Positions 50,286 through 59,253 of a stretch of 64,000 bases of DNA are shown piece by piece. The position numbers were made by a program, and so were the translations under genes. The stretch lies in the NCBI GenBank assembly GCA_963819115.1, contig CAWFUR010000011.1, forward strand, positions 1,674,001 through 1,738,000. Direction: 5' to 3'. Source of the stretch: JACVRW01 sp963819115 (GTDB lineage Bacteria; Actinomycetota; Thermoleophilia; Solirubrobacterales; Thermoleophilaceae). The notes below the pieces were generated by a model. That model saw only the letters and a list, made by a program, of their open reading frames with translations, had not been told where the DNA came from and ran no database searches. How positions within the stretch are numbered: the stretch's first letter is position 1; every line of letters starts with the position of its first letter.

Positions 50286-51444
50286 AGGGGATGAGAGCCA
50301 TGAGCGCGTCGTCGATGCCGAGCGGGCGGTTGCGCACGAACGCCACCTTCGCCCCCTCGGCCAGGGCGCGCCGGGCCACCGTGTCGATGGCGGCCGCCTT
50401 CAGCTCGGTGAGGTACACCTCGCAGCCCGCCGCGGCGGCGCGGTGGAGGTCCTCGGCCAGTGCCGCGCGACGGGCGAGGTTCGTGGAGACGAGCGCCGGC
50501 TCCACCCCCTCGCACGACGTGGCGCCGGTGGTGAAGAGGGCCACGCGCGCGCCCGCTGGAAGGGGCTCTGCCGGCTCTGGCCGCAGGCGCAGCGGAAGCG
50601 CTCCGGGTGGGGCCACGGCGCCCTCCGCCGCGAGCACCAGATCGGCCCTGAGAAGCCGGTACTCGGCGATCGGCTCGGCCGGACCCGCCCCGACGATGCA
50701 CACGGTGCGGTCCACCTCCACCGGCGGTATGCAGGCCCCCGAGCCCTCGAACAGGATCGCACCCGGATCCATGGCGGCGGCCATGGCGGCACCCTCCACC
50801 ACGTTCGATTCCGCCGGCTCGCCCGCCAGGCCGCCTCCCACGCGCCGGCACCCGACGGTGGGCACGCCGGCCAGCGCGGCGTCCTCCAGGTAGTCGGAGG
50901 CCGCGTGCTCGCCGCGCGAGTCGATGTCGAGCAGCTCGATCAGCCCGATGCCGGCCCGGGCGCCGCGCGGCTCGGCCGGTCCGCCCCGGCCCATGCACAC
51001 GAGCACCGGATTGGCTCCCGCGTCCCGGAGGAGCTCGGCCCAATGACACGCCACCGCCGTCTTGCCCGTGCGCTTGCCGGTGCCGATCACCGCCAGCTTC
51101 GGCGCGGCCGAGTCCACCCGCGCGTAAGCGGGCGGGGTGAGCCGCAGGCCGGGGGCCTCGTATGCGAGACCATGGTGGAGAGCGAGCGCGGCCAGGGCGA
51201 GCTTGCCCGACGGCGTGAGGACCGGTTCGTCGGCCAGGTCCACCACCACCGCCGCGCCGGGCGCCAGCCGCGGGAGCGCGGTGTGCGGCTCCACCTCCAC
51301 CGGGCGGCCGTAGTGCTCCTCGAGCGAGCCGCCCGCCAGCTTCTCCTCGCCGCCGCAGAACACCACCCCGGCCAGTCCGCGTTCCGACTCGACGCGGGCC
51401 AGCGCGTCGCGGACAGCGGCGGGATGGTGCTCTCCGTCGATCAG
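50284..51444 (-). CDS. Cyclic 2,3-diphosphoglycerate synthetase
   Basis: Cyclises 2,3-bisphosphoglycerate with ATP. The product is a solute known mainly from hyperthermophilic methanogens. The nucleotide loop VIGTGKRTGKTAVACHWAELL (P-loop about 121-129), VCMGRGGPAEP, FEGSGACIPPV and VRNRPLGIDDA fit the family. Similarity (ALIDGEHHPAAVRDAL) starts before the first GTG at 51366, but no ATG, GTG or TTG lies between that block and the previous gene. A CTG at 51444 is the best candidate, giving 386 residues. If that is wrong, the protein would start at 51366 without part of its first domain. Confidence 0.82.
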   Translation of the reverse strand: MIDGEHHPAAVRDALARVESERGLAGVVFCGGEEKLAGGSLEEHYGRPVEVEPHTALPRLAPGAAVVVDLADEPVLTPSGKLALAALALHHGLAYEAPGLRLTPPAYARVDSAAPKLAVIGTGKRTGKTAVACHWAELLRDAGANPVLVCMGRGGPAEPRGARAGIGLIELLDIDSRGEHAASDYLEDAALAGVPTVGCRRVGGGLAGEPAESNVVEGAAMAAAMDPGAILFEGSGACIPPVEVDRTVCIVGAGPAEPIAEYRLLRADLVLAAEGAVAPPGALPLRLRPEPAEPLPAGARVALFTTGATSCEGVEPALVSTNLARRAALAEDLHRAAAAGCEVYLTELKAAAIDTVARRALAEGAKVAFVRNRPLGIDDALMALIP

Positions 51445-51460
51445 CGCGATGGCCGGGCCG

Positions 51461-52249
51461 TCAGCCGTGCGCGGTCTCCCCCAGCAGGGACGTGCCCTTC
51501 TCGTACTCGAACGTCTGTGGGTCGAAGGAGAGGATCACGTCGCCCTCCTGGAAGGGGGACTTGCGCACCACCCGCACACGCTCGTGGGAGGCCTCGACCA
51601 CCATGTAGCAGGGCTTCGTCTTGCCCCGCAGGCGGGTGGTGGAGACGGTTCCGGCGTTCACCACGAACAGATCCTCCAGGCGCCAGGCGTACGGGACGTG
51701 CTTGTGCCCGGAGAGCACCAGGTGCACGTCGGCGTGCTGGAGCGTCTCCAGGGTGTCGCCCGCGTCGTGCACCACGTTGCGCTCGCGCCCCGTGCCCGGC
51801 ACCGGCAGCAGGTGGTGGTGCAGCACGAACACCCGCAGGAAGGCCTCGTGCGCGGCGAAGCGCTCGCGGATCCAGCCGTAGCGGCCGCGGCCGATCACCC
51901 CGTTGTCGAGGTCGGGCTCGGTGGAGTCCACGGCCACGATCGACACGCCGCCGGCGTGCATCTCGGAGCGGCGCTCGCCGAACAGCTCCTCGAAGTGCAC
52001 GTAGCCGACGTTGCGCGAGTCGTGGTTCCCCGGGATCACGATCATGCGCTCGCATCCGAGACGTCCGAGGTACTCGGCTGCCAGCTCGTACTCGCCGCGG
52101 AAGCCGTCGTTGGTCAGGTCGCCGGACACCACCACCACGTCGGGGGCGAGCTCGTTCACCTCGGTGATCGCCTGTTCGAGCAGGTCGGGCACGAAGTGCG
52201 GCGAGCCGCAGTGGAGGTCGGAGAGCTGGGCGATCGTGAACGAGCTCAC
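51461..52249 (-). CDS. Calcineurin-like metallophosphoesterase
   Basis: 262 residues with all dimetal motifs: QLSDLHCGS (D11, H13), SGDLTNDG (D44), IPGNHDSRN (N75, H76), VLHHHLLPVPG (H144-H146) and SGHKHVPYAW (H182, H184). Layout resembles CpdA/cAMP-phosphodiesterase-like proteins, but the substrate cannot be told. GTG at 52249 overlaps the folP stop (GTGA). It sits directly upstream of the cyclic-diphosphoglycerate synthetase, so a role in phosphate-ester metabolism is possible (inference). Confidence 0.85.
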   Translation of the reverse strand: MSSFTIAQLSDLHCGSPHFVPDLLEQAITEVNELAPDVVVVSGDLTNDGFRGEYELAAEYLGRLGCERMIVIPGNHDSRNVGYVHFEELFGERRSEMHAGGVSIVAVDSTEPDLDNGVIGRGRYGWIRERFAAHEAFLRVFVLHHHLLPVPGTGRERNVVHDAGDTLETLQHADVHLVLSGHKHVPYAWRLEDLFVVNAGTVSTTRLRGKTKPCYMVVEASHERVRVVRKSPFQEGDVILSFDPQTFEYEKGTSLLGETAHG

Positions 52250-53142
52250 GCCCCGAGCACCTCGGGCTCGCGCCTGAGCTCCTCGGCCAGGCGTAGCTCC
52301 GCGGGCACCTCGCGCTCGCCTCGCAGCGCGGCGCGCACCTTCAGGTAGTCCCGCACGGCGGCCACGTCGTGCACGCGCAGGATCGACCCGCCTCCGTCCC
52401 CCACGCATCCCACCGCGGCCAGGGTGCCCGCCAGGCGGGCGGAGGGCGCACGCCCGGTGATCGCCCCGATGAAGTCCTTGCGCGACAGGGCCAGCAGCAG
52501 CGGCCGGCCCAGCGCCCGCACCTCGGCCAGTCCCCGGAGCACGGCGACCGACTCGGCCGGTGTCTTGGCCAGGTCGATGCCCGGGTCGAGCACGACGCGG
52601 TCCTCCCCCACCCCGCGAGCCCGGGCCTCGGCCACCCGCTCGGAGAGCAGCATCACCACGTCGCCCACCACGTCGTGGTAATCCGGATAGCCCTTGACCT
52701 TCGGCGGCGTGCGCGTGTGGGTGACCACCAGGGCGGCGCCCACCTCGGCGCACGCGTCGGCCACGAGCGGCTCGGTGAGCCCGCTCACGTCGTTGATCAT
52801 CTCGGCCCCGGCGTCGAGCGCCGCCCGCGCCACCTCGGCCCGCCAGGTGTCCACCGACACCGAGAACCCGGCCCCTGAAAGGCGCTCCACCAGCGGGATC
52901 ACCCGCCTGATCTCCTCTTCCACCGGCACCACGGGGCGATCGGTGCGGCCGGACTCGCCGCCCACGTCGATCAGCTTCGCCCCCTCGTCCGCGAGCTGCG
53001 CGGCCCGCTCGGCCAGCTCGTCCACGCTCTTGGGGCGCTGGACGTCCGAGAACGAGTCGGGAGTCGCGTTCACGATCCCCATCAGCACCGGCTCGCCCAG
53101 CTCGAGCACGCGCCCGCGGAGCACCAGCGGCGCGGTGCTCAC
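52246..53142 (-). CDS. folP: Dihydropteroate synthase
   Basis: FolP condenses p-aminobenzoate with dihydropterin pyrophosphate in folate synthesis and is the sulfonamide target. The 298 residues have MGIVNATPDSFSD (21-33), KLIDVGGESGRT (pterin site), SVDTWRAEVARAAL, INDVSGLTEP, VLDPGIDLAKTP and LALSRKDFIGAI. The stretch from about residue 40 to 80 has the usual loop lengths. A GTG overlaps the glpD stop (GTGA). Together with gcvT elsewhere in the window it links to one-carbon metabolism only in a general way. Confidence 0.94.
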   Translation of the reverse strand: MSTAPLVLRGRVLELGEPVLMGIVNATPDSFSDVQRPKSVDELAERAAQLADEGAKLIDVGGESGRTDRPVVPVEEEIRRVIPLVERLSGAGFSVSVDTWRAEVARAALDAGAEMINDVSGLTEPLVADACAEVGAALVVTHTRTPPKVKGYPDYHDVVGDVVMLLSERVAEARARGVGEDRVVLDPGIDLAKTPAESVAVLRGLAEVRALGRPLLLALSRKDFIGAITGRAPSARLAGTLAAVGCVGDGGGSILRVHDVAAVRDYLKVRAALRGEREVPAELRLAEELRREPEVLGA

Positions 53143-54863
53143 GCCGCCTCCTCGGGCGCGGCCCCCGGCTGCGCGATCGGCTTGGGCGCCACGTCGGGCA
53201 CCACGTTTGCGGCCGGTGTGGGCGACGCGTCCCCGGCCAGGCCCTCGGCCCGCGCCACCTCGCGCCAGTCGTCGAGCTCGTCCTGGTAGCGCGCGTCGTC
53301 CCAGTGGAGCTCCCGGGCCAGCGCCGCCGCGACCCGCACCGCGCCCTCGGACCCGGGTGCGCTGAGCGCCTTCCCGTCCAGCAGCCCCAGCCGCGTGCGC
53401 CGGAGCATCACGTCGGCGAGCGTCAGCGCCTGCTCGCGGCGGGCGGAGAACGTGGCCTCGGCCACCAGGTCGGGTAGGTCCGGACTCACGCGCTCGGCCA
53501 GCCACGGGTCCTCGGCCGCCACCTCCATCACCTCCACCGCCGCATGCCCGTAGCGGGTGGCCAGATGGATGCGGCTGCGCTCGTCCACCCCGCCCACCTG
53601 CGGCAGCTCGGCGACGTCGATCGGCAGGCCGAGCGGCAGCTCCTGCGTGCGGCAGGCCGCCTCGCGGCCCTCGCGCTCCACCAGCCGGTCCACCACCATC
53701 TTGGCCATGCGCCGCCAGGTGGTGAGCTTGCCGCCGGTGATCGTCACGAGCCCCGAGCTCGTCTCGTACAGCTCGGCCTTGCGGGAGATGTCCACCGACT
53801 TCTTGGGGTCGCCGGTGGAGATCAGCGGCCTGACCCCGGCATACGCGCCCGCGAGATCCGCCGCGCCCAGCGAGGTGCCGAAGAACTCGTTCACCGCGTG
53901 GAGCAGGTAGTCCACGTCGTCGCCCGATGCCGGCACGTGCTCGAGGTCGCCCTCGTAGTCGTTGTCGGTGGTGCCGATGAGGGTCCGGCCGAGCCAGGGC
54001 AGAACGAACACGGTGCGCCCGCCGCCCGCCGGGACCACCACGCCGGCCTCCCCCACGTCCAGCGCCTCCAGCGGCAGGATCACGTGGGTCCCGCGGCTGG
54101 GGCGGATGCGAGGAACCTCCTCCTCGCGGTAGAGCTCGTCGGGACGAAGCTGGTCCGCCCACACGCCCGTCGCGTTCACCACGTTCGCGGCCGCCAGCTC
54201 GAAGCGGCCGCCGCTCACCGTGTCCCGCACGAGGGCGCCCGCGGCGCGACCGTTGCGCTCCACCAGGCCCTCAACGTCGCAGCCTCGGGCCAGCACCGCG
54301 CCGTAGCGCTCGGCCTCGCCGAGCACGCTCAGGACGAGCCGAACGTCGTCGGTCTGGCAGTCGTAGAAGAGATACGCCGCGGTGGGATCGCGCTCGGCCA
54401 GCGACGGCACCATCCGCACCGCCTCGGCGCCATCGATCATCCGGTGGCGGGCCGGGCTCCACTCCGCATCCTCGTCGCGGCCGCGACGCCAGCTCATGGC
54501 GTCGTACATGTTCAGCCCCACTCCCATCAGCCGGTCGGGGCGCTTCCCGCCGAAGCTCGGCACCAGCAGGGGCAGCGGCTTCACGAGGTGCGGTGCCAGC
54601 GTGACCATCAGCGAGCGCTCGAGCAGCGCCTCGCGGACCAGGCCGAGGTCGAAGTTCTGGAGGTAGCGCAGCCCGCCATGCACGAGCTTGGAGGAGCGGC
54701 TGGAGGTGCCGGCGGCGAAGTCATTGCGCTCCACGAGCGCGACGCTGTACCCGCGCGAGGCGGCGTCGAGTGCCACGCCCGCCCCGGTGATCCCGCCCCC
54801 CACCACCACCACGTCGAACGTCTCGCGCTCCATCGTGGCCAGGGCATCCTCGCGCGCGATCAT
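53139..54863 (-). CDS. glpD: Aerobic glycerol-3-phosphate dehydrogenase
   Basis: This FAD enzyme oxidises glycerol-3-phosphate to dihydroxyacetone phosphate and passes electrons to the quinone pool. The 574 residues include the dinucleotide loop VVVVGGGITGAGVALDAASRG, LVERNDFAAGTSSRSSKLVHGGLRYL, NATGVWAD, IGTTDNDYEGD and TITGGKLTTWRRMA. The C-terminal helical domain is present, with an added Ala/Pro-rich end. Its ATG overlaps the nitroreductase stop (ATGA). No glpF or glpK lies beside it. Confidence 0.95.
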   Translation of the reverse strand: MIAREDALATMERETFDVVVVGGGITGAGVALDAASRGYSVALVERNDFAAGTSSRSSKLVHGGLRYLQNFDLGLVREALLERSLMVTLAPHLVKPLPLLVPSFGGKRPDRLMGVGLNMYDAMSWRRGRDEDAEWSPARHRMIDGAEAVRMVPSLAERDPTAAYLFYDCQTDDVRLVLSVLGEAERYGAVLARGCDVEGLVERNGRAAGALVRDTVSGGRFELAAANVVNATGVWADQLRPDELYREEEVPRIRPSRGTHVILPLEALDVGEAGVVVPAGGGRTVFVLPWLGRTLIGTTDNDYEGDLEHVPASGDDVDYLLHAVNEFFGTSLGAADLAGAYAGVRPLISTGDPKKSVDISRKAELYETSSGLVTITGGKLTTWRRMAKMVVDRLVEREGREAACRTQELPLGLPIDVAELPQVGGVDERSRIHLATRYGHAAVEVMEVAAEDPWLAERVSPDLPDLVAEATFSARREQALTLADVMLRRTRLGLLDGKALSAPGSEGAVRVAAALARELHWDDARYQDELDDWREVARAEGLAGDASPTPAANVVPDVAPKPIAQPGAAPEEAA

Positions 54864-55369
54864 GGGAGCCAGGTCACGAAGTCGTTGGTGCCGAGCCGCG
54901 CCGGCGGCTCCTTCTCCTGCCGCGGCGGGCCGAGGTGCAGAAGTCCGATGATCCGCTCGCCGTCCGGCACCCCCACCGCCGCGCGGCCCTCATCCGAGCG
55001 CAGCACCGCCGGCGTGCGCCAGTAGCCCGCGAATCCCCGGCCGTGAGCCGCCACGAGCACGATGTAGCTGGCCACGGCGGCGGCGCACAGGTCCTCCTCG
55101 TCCTGCACCGGGTCCTCGCTGCCCACCACGGACGCCACCACCAGGGTCGGGGCGCGGTCGAGCTTGGCGGCCGCCTCGGGACCTGCGGCCTCCTTCAGAC
55201 ACCCGAGCGCGTCGGGGCCGAGCACGCGAAAGCGCCATGGGTTGGTGAGGTTGTGGTTGGGAGCCCAGCGGGCGAGCTCCAGCAGCTCGTCCAGCGTCTC
55301 CCGCGGCACCGGATCGGCGCCGTACGCCTTGTGCGTGCGCCGGGTGCGGATCGCCTCTTCCACGTCCAC
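54860..55369 (-). CDS. Nitroreductase-family flavoprotein
   Basis: 169 residues with the FMN-binding nitroreductase pattern: VEEAIRTRRTHKAYGADPVP, LLELARWAPNHNLTNPWRFRVLG, a central helix region and IIGLLHLGPPRQEKEPPARL near the C-terminus. It probably acts as an FMN-dependent NAD(P)H oxidoreductase; substrate unknown. The GTG at 55369 begins the normal N-terminus; the longer open frame is shadow of the divergent SDR. It is the first gene of the operon running through glpD, folP and the phosphoesterase. Confidence 0.88.
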   Translation of the reverse strand: MDVEEAIRTRRTHKAYGADPVPRETLDELLELARWAPNHNLTNPWRFRVLGPDALGCLKEAAGPEAAAKLDRAPTLVVASVVGSEDPVQDEEDLCAAAVASYIVLVAAHGRGFAGYWRTPAVLRSDEGRAAVGVPDGERIIGLLHLGPPRQEKEPPARLGTNDFVTWLP

Positions 55370-55432
55370 CGCTTCGACGCTACCGGATAGGTTGCCCGAG
55401 GACTCGCAACCAACGGGAAAGAGCGGAGAACT

Positions 55433-56260
55433 ATGGCGGGCGGAACCGTGCTGATCACCGGGGCGTCGACGGGCATCGGAGAGGCCGCGGCGTTCCATCT
55501 CCGCGACCTCGGATTCGACGCGGTGGCCGGCGTGCGGAAGGACGAGGACCGTGACCGACTGACGGCGGCCGGCCTGCGGGCGGTGAAGCTTGACGTGACC
55601 GACTCGGCACAGATCGAGGCGGTGCGGACGGAACTGGGCGATCGTCCGCTCGCCGGACTCGTGAACAACGCCGGCATCGGAGTGGCCGGTCCGCTGGAGT
55701 TCATGCCGCTCGACCGCCTGCGCCACCAGCTCGAGGTGAACCTTGTTGGCCAGGTGGCCGTGACCCAGGCCCTGCTTCCCTCCCTGCGACGGGCCCGGGG
55801 ACGCATCGTGAACGTGAGCTCGATCGGGGGCCGGATGGCGCTGCCGCTGGTGGGGCCCTACGCGGCCTCGAAGTTCGGGCTCGAGGCGGTGAGCGACTCC
55901 CTGCGCCGCGAGGTGCGCCAGTTCGGGGTGAACGTGATCGTGATCGAGCCCGGCGGTGTGAAAACGCCGATCTGGGCGAAGTCGAGCGCCATGGCGGACG
56001 AGATGCTCGCCGAGATGCCGGCCGAGGGCGAGCGGCTCTACGGGAGCATGATGTCCGCGCTGCGGAAGCAGACCGTGAAGATCGGCGAGGAGACAGGGCT
56101 TGAGCCGCGAGAGGTGGCGGAGACGATCGGCACGGCCATGACCAAGAGCCGCCCCCGCGCGCGTTATCTGGTGGGTCGCGAGGCAAAGATCCAGGGGCAA
56201 CTGGCGAAGCGGTTGCCCGCCCGGCTGATGGACCGCCTGATCGGAATGCAGCTGCGCTAG
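55433..56260 (+). CDS. Classical short-chain dehydrogenase/reductase
   Basis: 275 residues. Cofactor loop TGASTGIG (9-16), LVNNAGIGVAGPLEF, NVSSIGG with catalytic Ser, and YAASK (Tyr143, Lys147). The last 70 residues, with LEPREVAETIGTAMTKSRPRARYLVG, are typical of SDRs near retinol- or 17beta-hydroxysteroid-type dehydrogenases. Substrate unknown. Monocistronic; diverges from the nitroreductase and shares its stop region (CTAG) with the convergent lyase gene. Confidence 0.9.
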   Translation: MAGGTVLITGASTGIGEAAAFHLRDLGFDAVAGVRKDEDRDRLTAAGLRAVKLDVTDSAQIEAVRTELGDRPLAGLVNNAGIGVAGPLEFMPLDRLRHQLEVNLVGQVAVTQALLPSLRRARGRIVNVSSIGGRMALPLVGPYAASKFGLEAVSDSLRREVRQFGVNVIVIEPGGVKTPIWAKSSAMADEMLAEMPAEGERLYGSMMSALRKQTVKIGEETGLEPREVAETIGTAMTKSRPRARYLVGREAKIQGQLAKRLPARLMDRLIGMQLR

Positions 56261-57033
56261 CGGTAGACGGGGTCGGGCGATGTGGGGTCGATCCGCCCCA
56301 CCAGCCGCTCGACCGCCGCCAGCGCCACGCGCTGAAGGCCGGGACCGAGGCTCACCCGGGCCACGCCCAGGTCGCGCAGGGCCGGGAGCGGCGGCGAGCC
56401 CGGCCGTACCAGGAAGTTCACCGCGCCGCCCACCGCGGACACGAACGTCTCCACATCCGCGGGCTCGGCCAGCGCGATCGGGTACACGCAGTCCGCACCG
56501 GCCTCCCGGTACAGCCGGCCGCGGCGGATGGCCTCGTCCAGCCAGCCATCGGCCTGGTCCGACGGTCTCGTATCCACCCGCGCGTTCAGGACCACGTCCA
56601 CTCCCGCCGCCCGCCCCGCCGCCTTCACCGCGGCGTGGCGCTCGGCCTGGGCCTCGGCATCCACCAGCCCGCCGTTCACGTGGTCGGTGTCCTCGAGGTT
56701 GAGCCCCACGGCGCCGGCGTCGAGCAGTCCGGCCACGAGCCGCTCGGGCTCGAGGCCGTACCCGGCCTCCACGTCAGCCGTGACGGGCAGTTCCGCGGCC
56801 GCGGCCACGCGCCCCACGGCGCCCAGCATCTCCGCCGGCGGGATCGAGTTGTCGTCCGGGTACCCGAGCGACGCGGTGATGGCCGCGCTGGCGGTGGCCA
56901 GCGCCGGGAACCCCGCGTCCGCCACCAGCCGGGCGGACGCCACGTCCCACACGTTCGGCAGCACGAGCAGCGCGTCGGAGTGGTGCAGCTCGCGCAGGCG
57001 CCCGGCGTGGGTGGAGAGGTGCTCCCTGTCCAT
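56257..57033 (-). CDS. Isocitrate lyase/PEP mutase-family protein
   Basis: About 258 residues forming the alpha/beta barrel of the ICL/PEP-mutase superfamily: LVLPNVWDVASARLV, ATASAAITASLGYPD, PVTADVEAGYG (metal-site acids), GAVGLNLEDTDH and VVLNARVDT. The KKCGH loop of true isocitrate lyases is absent. This variant is common and mostly uncharacterised; carboxyvinyl- or oxaloacetate-type lyase activity is possible. An ATG at 57033 is likely, 57051 an alternative overlapping the upstream gene. It lies directly after the ECF transporter genes and may share their cobalamin-controlled transcript. Confidence 0.82.
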   Translation of the reverse strand: MDREHLSTHAGRLRELHHSDALLVLPNVWDVASARLVADAGFPALATASAAITASLGYPDDNSIPPAEMLGAVGRVAAAAELPVTADVEAGYGLEPERLVAGLLDAGAVGLNLEDTDHVNGGLVDAEAQAERHAAVKAAGRAAGVDVVLNARVDTRPSDQADGWLDEAIRRGRLYREAGADCVYPIALAEPADVETFVSAVGGAVNFLVRPGSPPLPALRDLGVARVSLGPGLQRVALAAVERLVGRIDPTSPDPVYR

Positions 57034-57043
57034 GGTCCGGTAC

Positions 57044-57682
57044 TCAATCACCCGCGGCCACCGCCCTCGCCGATGCGGGCCAGCGCACGTCGAAGCGGCG
57101 GCGGTAGCGCTGCAGCGCGCGCACGAACGCGGGCCCGATCAGAAGCGAGAAGCCCACGTTCCCGACCGCGTGGACGAGGTTGTAGGGAAGCGAGGTGGCC
57201 GAGATCGCCAGGTAGGTGTCCAGGTCCTGCTGGGCGGCCAGCGTCCACTGGTACACGTCCATCCAGGCGCCGAAGGCGAGCCCCGCGAACCCGCACACCG
57301 CCGCGAGCAGGAGCCGGCTCGGCTCGCGGCCCCGAAGCACGCGAGCCAACCCGGCGCCCATCAGGCCCACACCTCCCCACCCCGCCATCTGCCACACCGT
57401 CCACGGCCCCTGCGAGAGGAAGATGTTCGACACCAGCGCCGCGACCGCCCCCACCGCGAACCCGGGGGCCGCGCCGAGCGCATACCCGCCGAACAGCACG
57501 ATGTCCGTGGTGGGCTTCACGTTCGGGATGGCCGCGAACGCCAGCCGGCCCACGACCGCCAGCGCGGCAAGCGCCGCCACCAGCGCCAGCACACGGGAGG
57601 ACGGGCGCTCGCGCTCGTACCAGGCCAGCCCCGCCCCGACGGCCAGAGCGAGCAGCACGAAGGAGGCCAGTGACCAGCTCAT
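57044..57682 (-). CDS. ECF transporter substrate-binding (S) component
   Basis: 212 residues, about six membrane helices. The segment GRLAFAAIPNVKPTTDIVLFGGYALG, followed by GFAVGAVAALVSNIF and WQMAGWGGVGLMGAGLARVL, is typical of ECF S components, which bind a vitamin or metal in the membrane. Substrate specificity cannot be read from sequence alone. The cobalamin riboswitch ahead of the operon points to B12 or a corrinoid precursor. ATG overlaps the stop of the ATPase gene by 4 nt. Confidence 0.85.
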   Translation of the reverse strand: MSWSLASFVLLALAVGAGLAWYERERPSSRVLALVAALAALAVVGRLAFAAIPNVKPTTDIVLFGGYALGAAPGFAVGAVAALVSNIFLSQGPWTVWQMAGWGGVGLMGAGLARVLRGREPSRLLLAAVCGFAGLAFGAWMDVYQWTLAAQQDLDTYLAISATSLPYNLVHAVGNVGFSLLIGPAFVRALQRYRRRFDVRWPASARAVAAGD

Positions 57683-59253
57683 GCGGGCGCACCCTCCAGG
57701 CGCTCGCGCAGCAGCGCGGCCCCGTCGCCCGGGGTGAGCGCGGCGCCGTCGGTGATCCGGGCCACGTCGGTGGAGAAGTGCCAGCCGCCACCGAGCACCT
57801 CGAGCGGCGTGGCGTCGGCGATCGTCAGGCCCTGGCCCAGCAGCACCACACGGTCCGCGAACGTGGCCGCGAACTCGGTGTCGTGCGTGGCCACCACCAC
57901 CGCGGCGCCGGCGCGGGCCAGGTCGCCGCAGCGCCGGGCGAGCGCGTCCTTGTGCACCCGGTCCATTCCCCGGGTGGGCTCGTCCAGCAGCACCGTGGCG
58001 GACGGGCCTCCCTCGAGCACAACCTCGAGCGCGAGGCGCTGGCGCTCGCCACCCGAGAGATCGCGCGGGTTCGCCTCCGCCCGGCCGGTCAGCCCCGCCG
58101 CGGCCAACCCCTCGGCACCGACCTCCTCCCCGGCGTGCTCGTGGAGCAGGTAGTCGCCCGGGTGCTGGAGCAGCAGGGCCACGGGGCCCGCCCGCTCGAC
58201 GCGACCCCGGGTGGGCTCGATCAGGCCCTTGATCAGCCGCAGCAGGGTGCTCTTGCCCGCACCGTTGCGGCCCATCAGCGCCACCCTCTCACCCGGCCGG
58301 AGCGCGAGCGTGAGGCCACGGAGGATCACCGGGCCGTCGGGGATCTCGACCCACGCGTCGCGCACCCGCAGCGCCGGCGGCCCCGCGGCCGGAGCCGGCG
58401 CGGAGGCGGCGGGGTGGCGCGCGTCGAGCTCCGCGCCGCGCAGGCCCGCCCGCGCCTCCCGCACCGACGTGGGGAGCGGGCGGAGCCCGGCCTGCGAGAA
58501 CAGCCGCGCGGCCGGCGTGGCCAGGGCGGGCGCCGACTCAGCGGCCCAGGTCAGGAACTCCCGAGGGCCCGCGTCGCAGGCGATCCGGGACTCCTCCAGC
58601 GCGATCACTCGGCCCGCAGCGGGGAGGCAGCGCTCCAGGCGGTGCTCGGCGATCACCACGGCGGTGCCCCAGTCCTCGTTCAGGCGCCGGAGCAGCCACA
58701 CCAGCTCGTCGCCCGCCACCGGGTCGAGCTGCGAGGTCGGCTCGTCCAGCAGCAGCAGCGCGGGACGCCGCACCATCGCCGCGGCGATGGCCACACGCTG
58801 AAGCTCTCCGCCGGAGAGGGTGTCCGTGCGCCGCTCGAGAAGATGGGCCACCCCGAGCGCCAGCGCCGTCTCCTCCACCGCCCGGGCCACCGCGCCCGGA
58901 GCCTCGCCGGCGTGCTCCAGCGGCAGCTCCAGCTCGGCCATGACGCCGCCCATCACCACCTGCGACTCCGGCTCCTGGAGGACCGTCCCGCACACCGCGG
59001 CCAGGTCGCCCGGGCCGTGCTCGCGGACCGACCTCGCGGCCACGCTCAGCTCTCCCGTGGCGGCGCCGCCGTGGAAGTGGGGCACCAGGCCGCAGAGCGC
59101 GCGGATCAGCGTGGACTTCCCCGACCCGGACACGCCGGCCAGCACAGTGAACGTGCCGGGCTCGATCTCGAGACTCACGTCGCGCAGCGCCGGCTCCGTG
59201 GCCTCGGGATAGGTGTAGGTGAAGCGCTCTGCGCGCACCAGCGGCTCAGCCAC
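57679..59253 (-). CDS. ECF transporter ATPase, two fused ABC domains
   Basis: 524 residues. The first nucleotide-binding domain has Walker A AGVSGSGKSTL, signature LSGGELQRVAIA and LLLLDEPTSQLDP; the second has MGRNGAGKSTL, LSGGERQRLALE and TVLLDEPTRGMDR. Each keeps its Asp/Glu catalytic pair and switch His (AEHRLER, ATHDTEF). ECF modules normally use two separate A subunits; here they are one polypeptide. Together with the T and S genes a complete transporter is encoded. It overlaps the T gene by 8 nt. Confidence 0.92.
   Translation of the reverse strand: MAEPLVRAERFTYTYPEATEPALRDVSLEIEPGTFTVLAGVSGSGKSTLIRALCGLVPHFHGGAATGELSVAARSVREHGPGDLAAVCGTVLQEPESQVVMGGVMAELELPLEHAGEAPGAVARAVEETALALGVAHLLERRTDTLSGGELQRVAIAAAMVRRPALLLLDEPTSQLDPVAGDELVWLLRRLNEDWGTAVVIAEHRLERCLPAAGRVIALEESRIACDAGPREFLTWAAESAPALATPAARLFSQAGLRPLPTSVREARAGLRGAELDARHPAASAPAPAAGPPALRVRDAWVEIPDGPVILRGLTLALRPGERVALMGRNGAGKSTLLRLIKGLIEPTRGRVERAGPVALLLQHPGDYLLHEHAGEEVGAEGLAAAGLTGRAEANPRDLSGGERQRLALEVVLEGGPSATVLLDEPTRGMDRVHKDALARRCGDLARAGAAVVVATHDTEFAATFADRVVLLGQGLTIADATPLEVLGGGWHFSTDVARITDGAALTPGDGAALLRERLEGAPA

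Noticed and set aside
57031..57055. Further REP-like copy at the lyase gene start
   Set aside because: CATGGTCCGGTACTC matches one flank of the element for about 11 bases, but the palindromic core is missing; coincidence or a relic.
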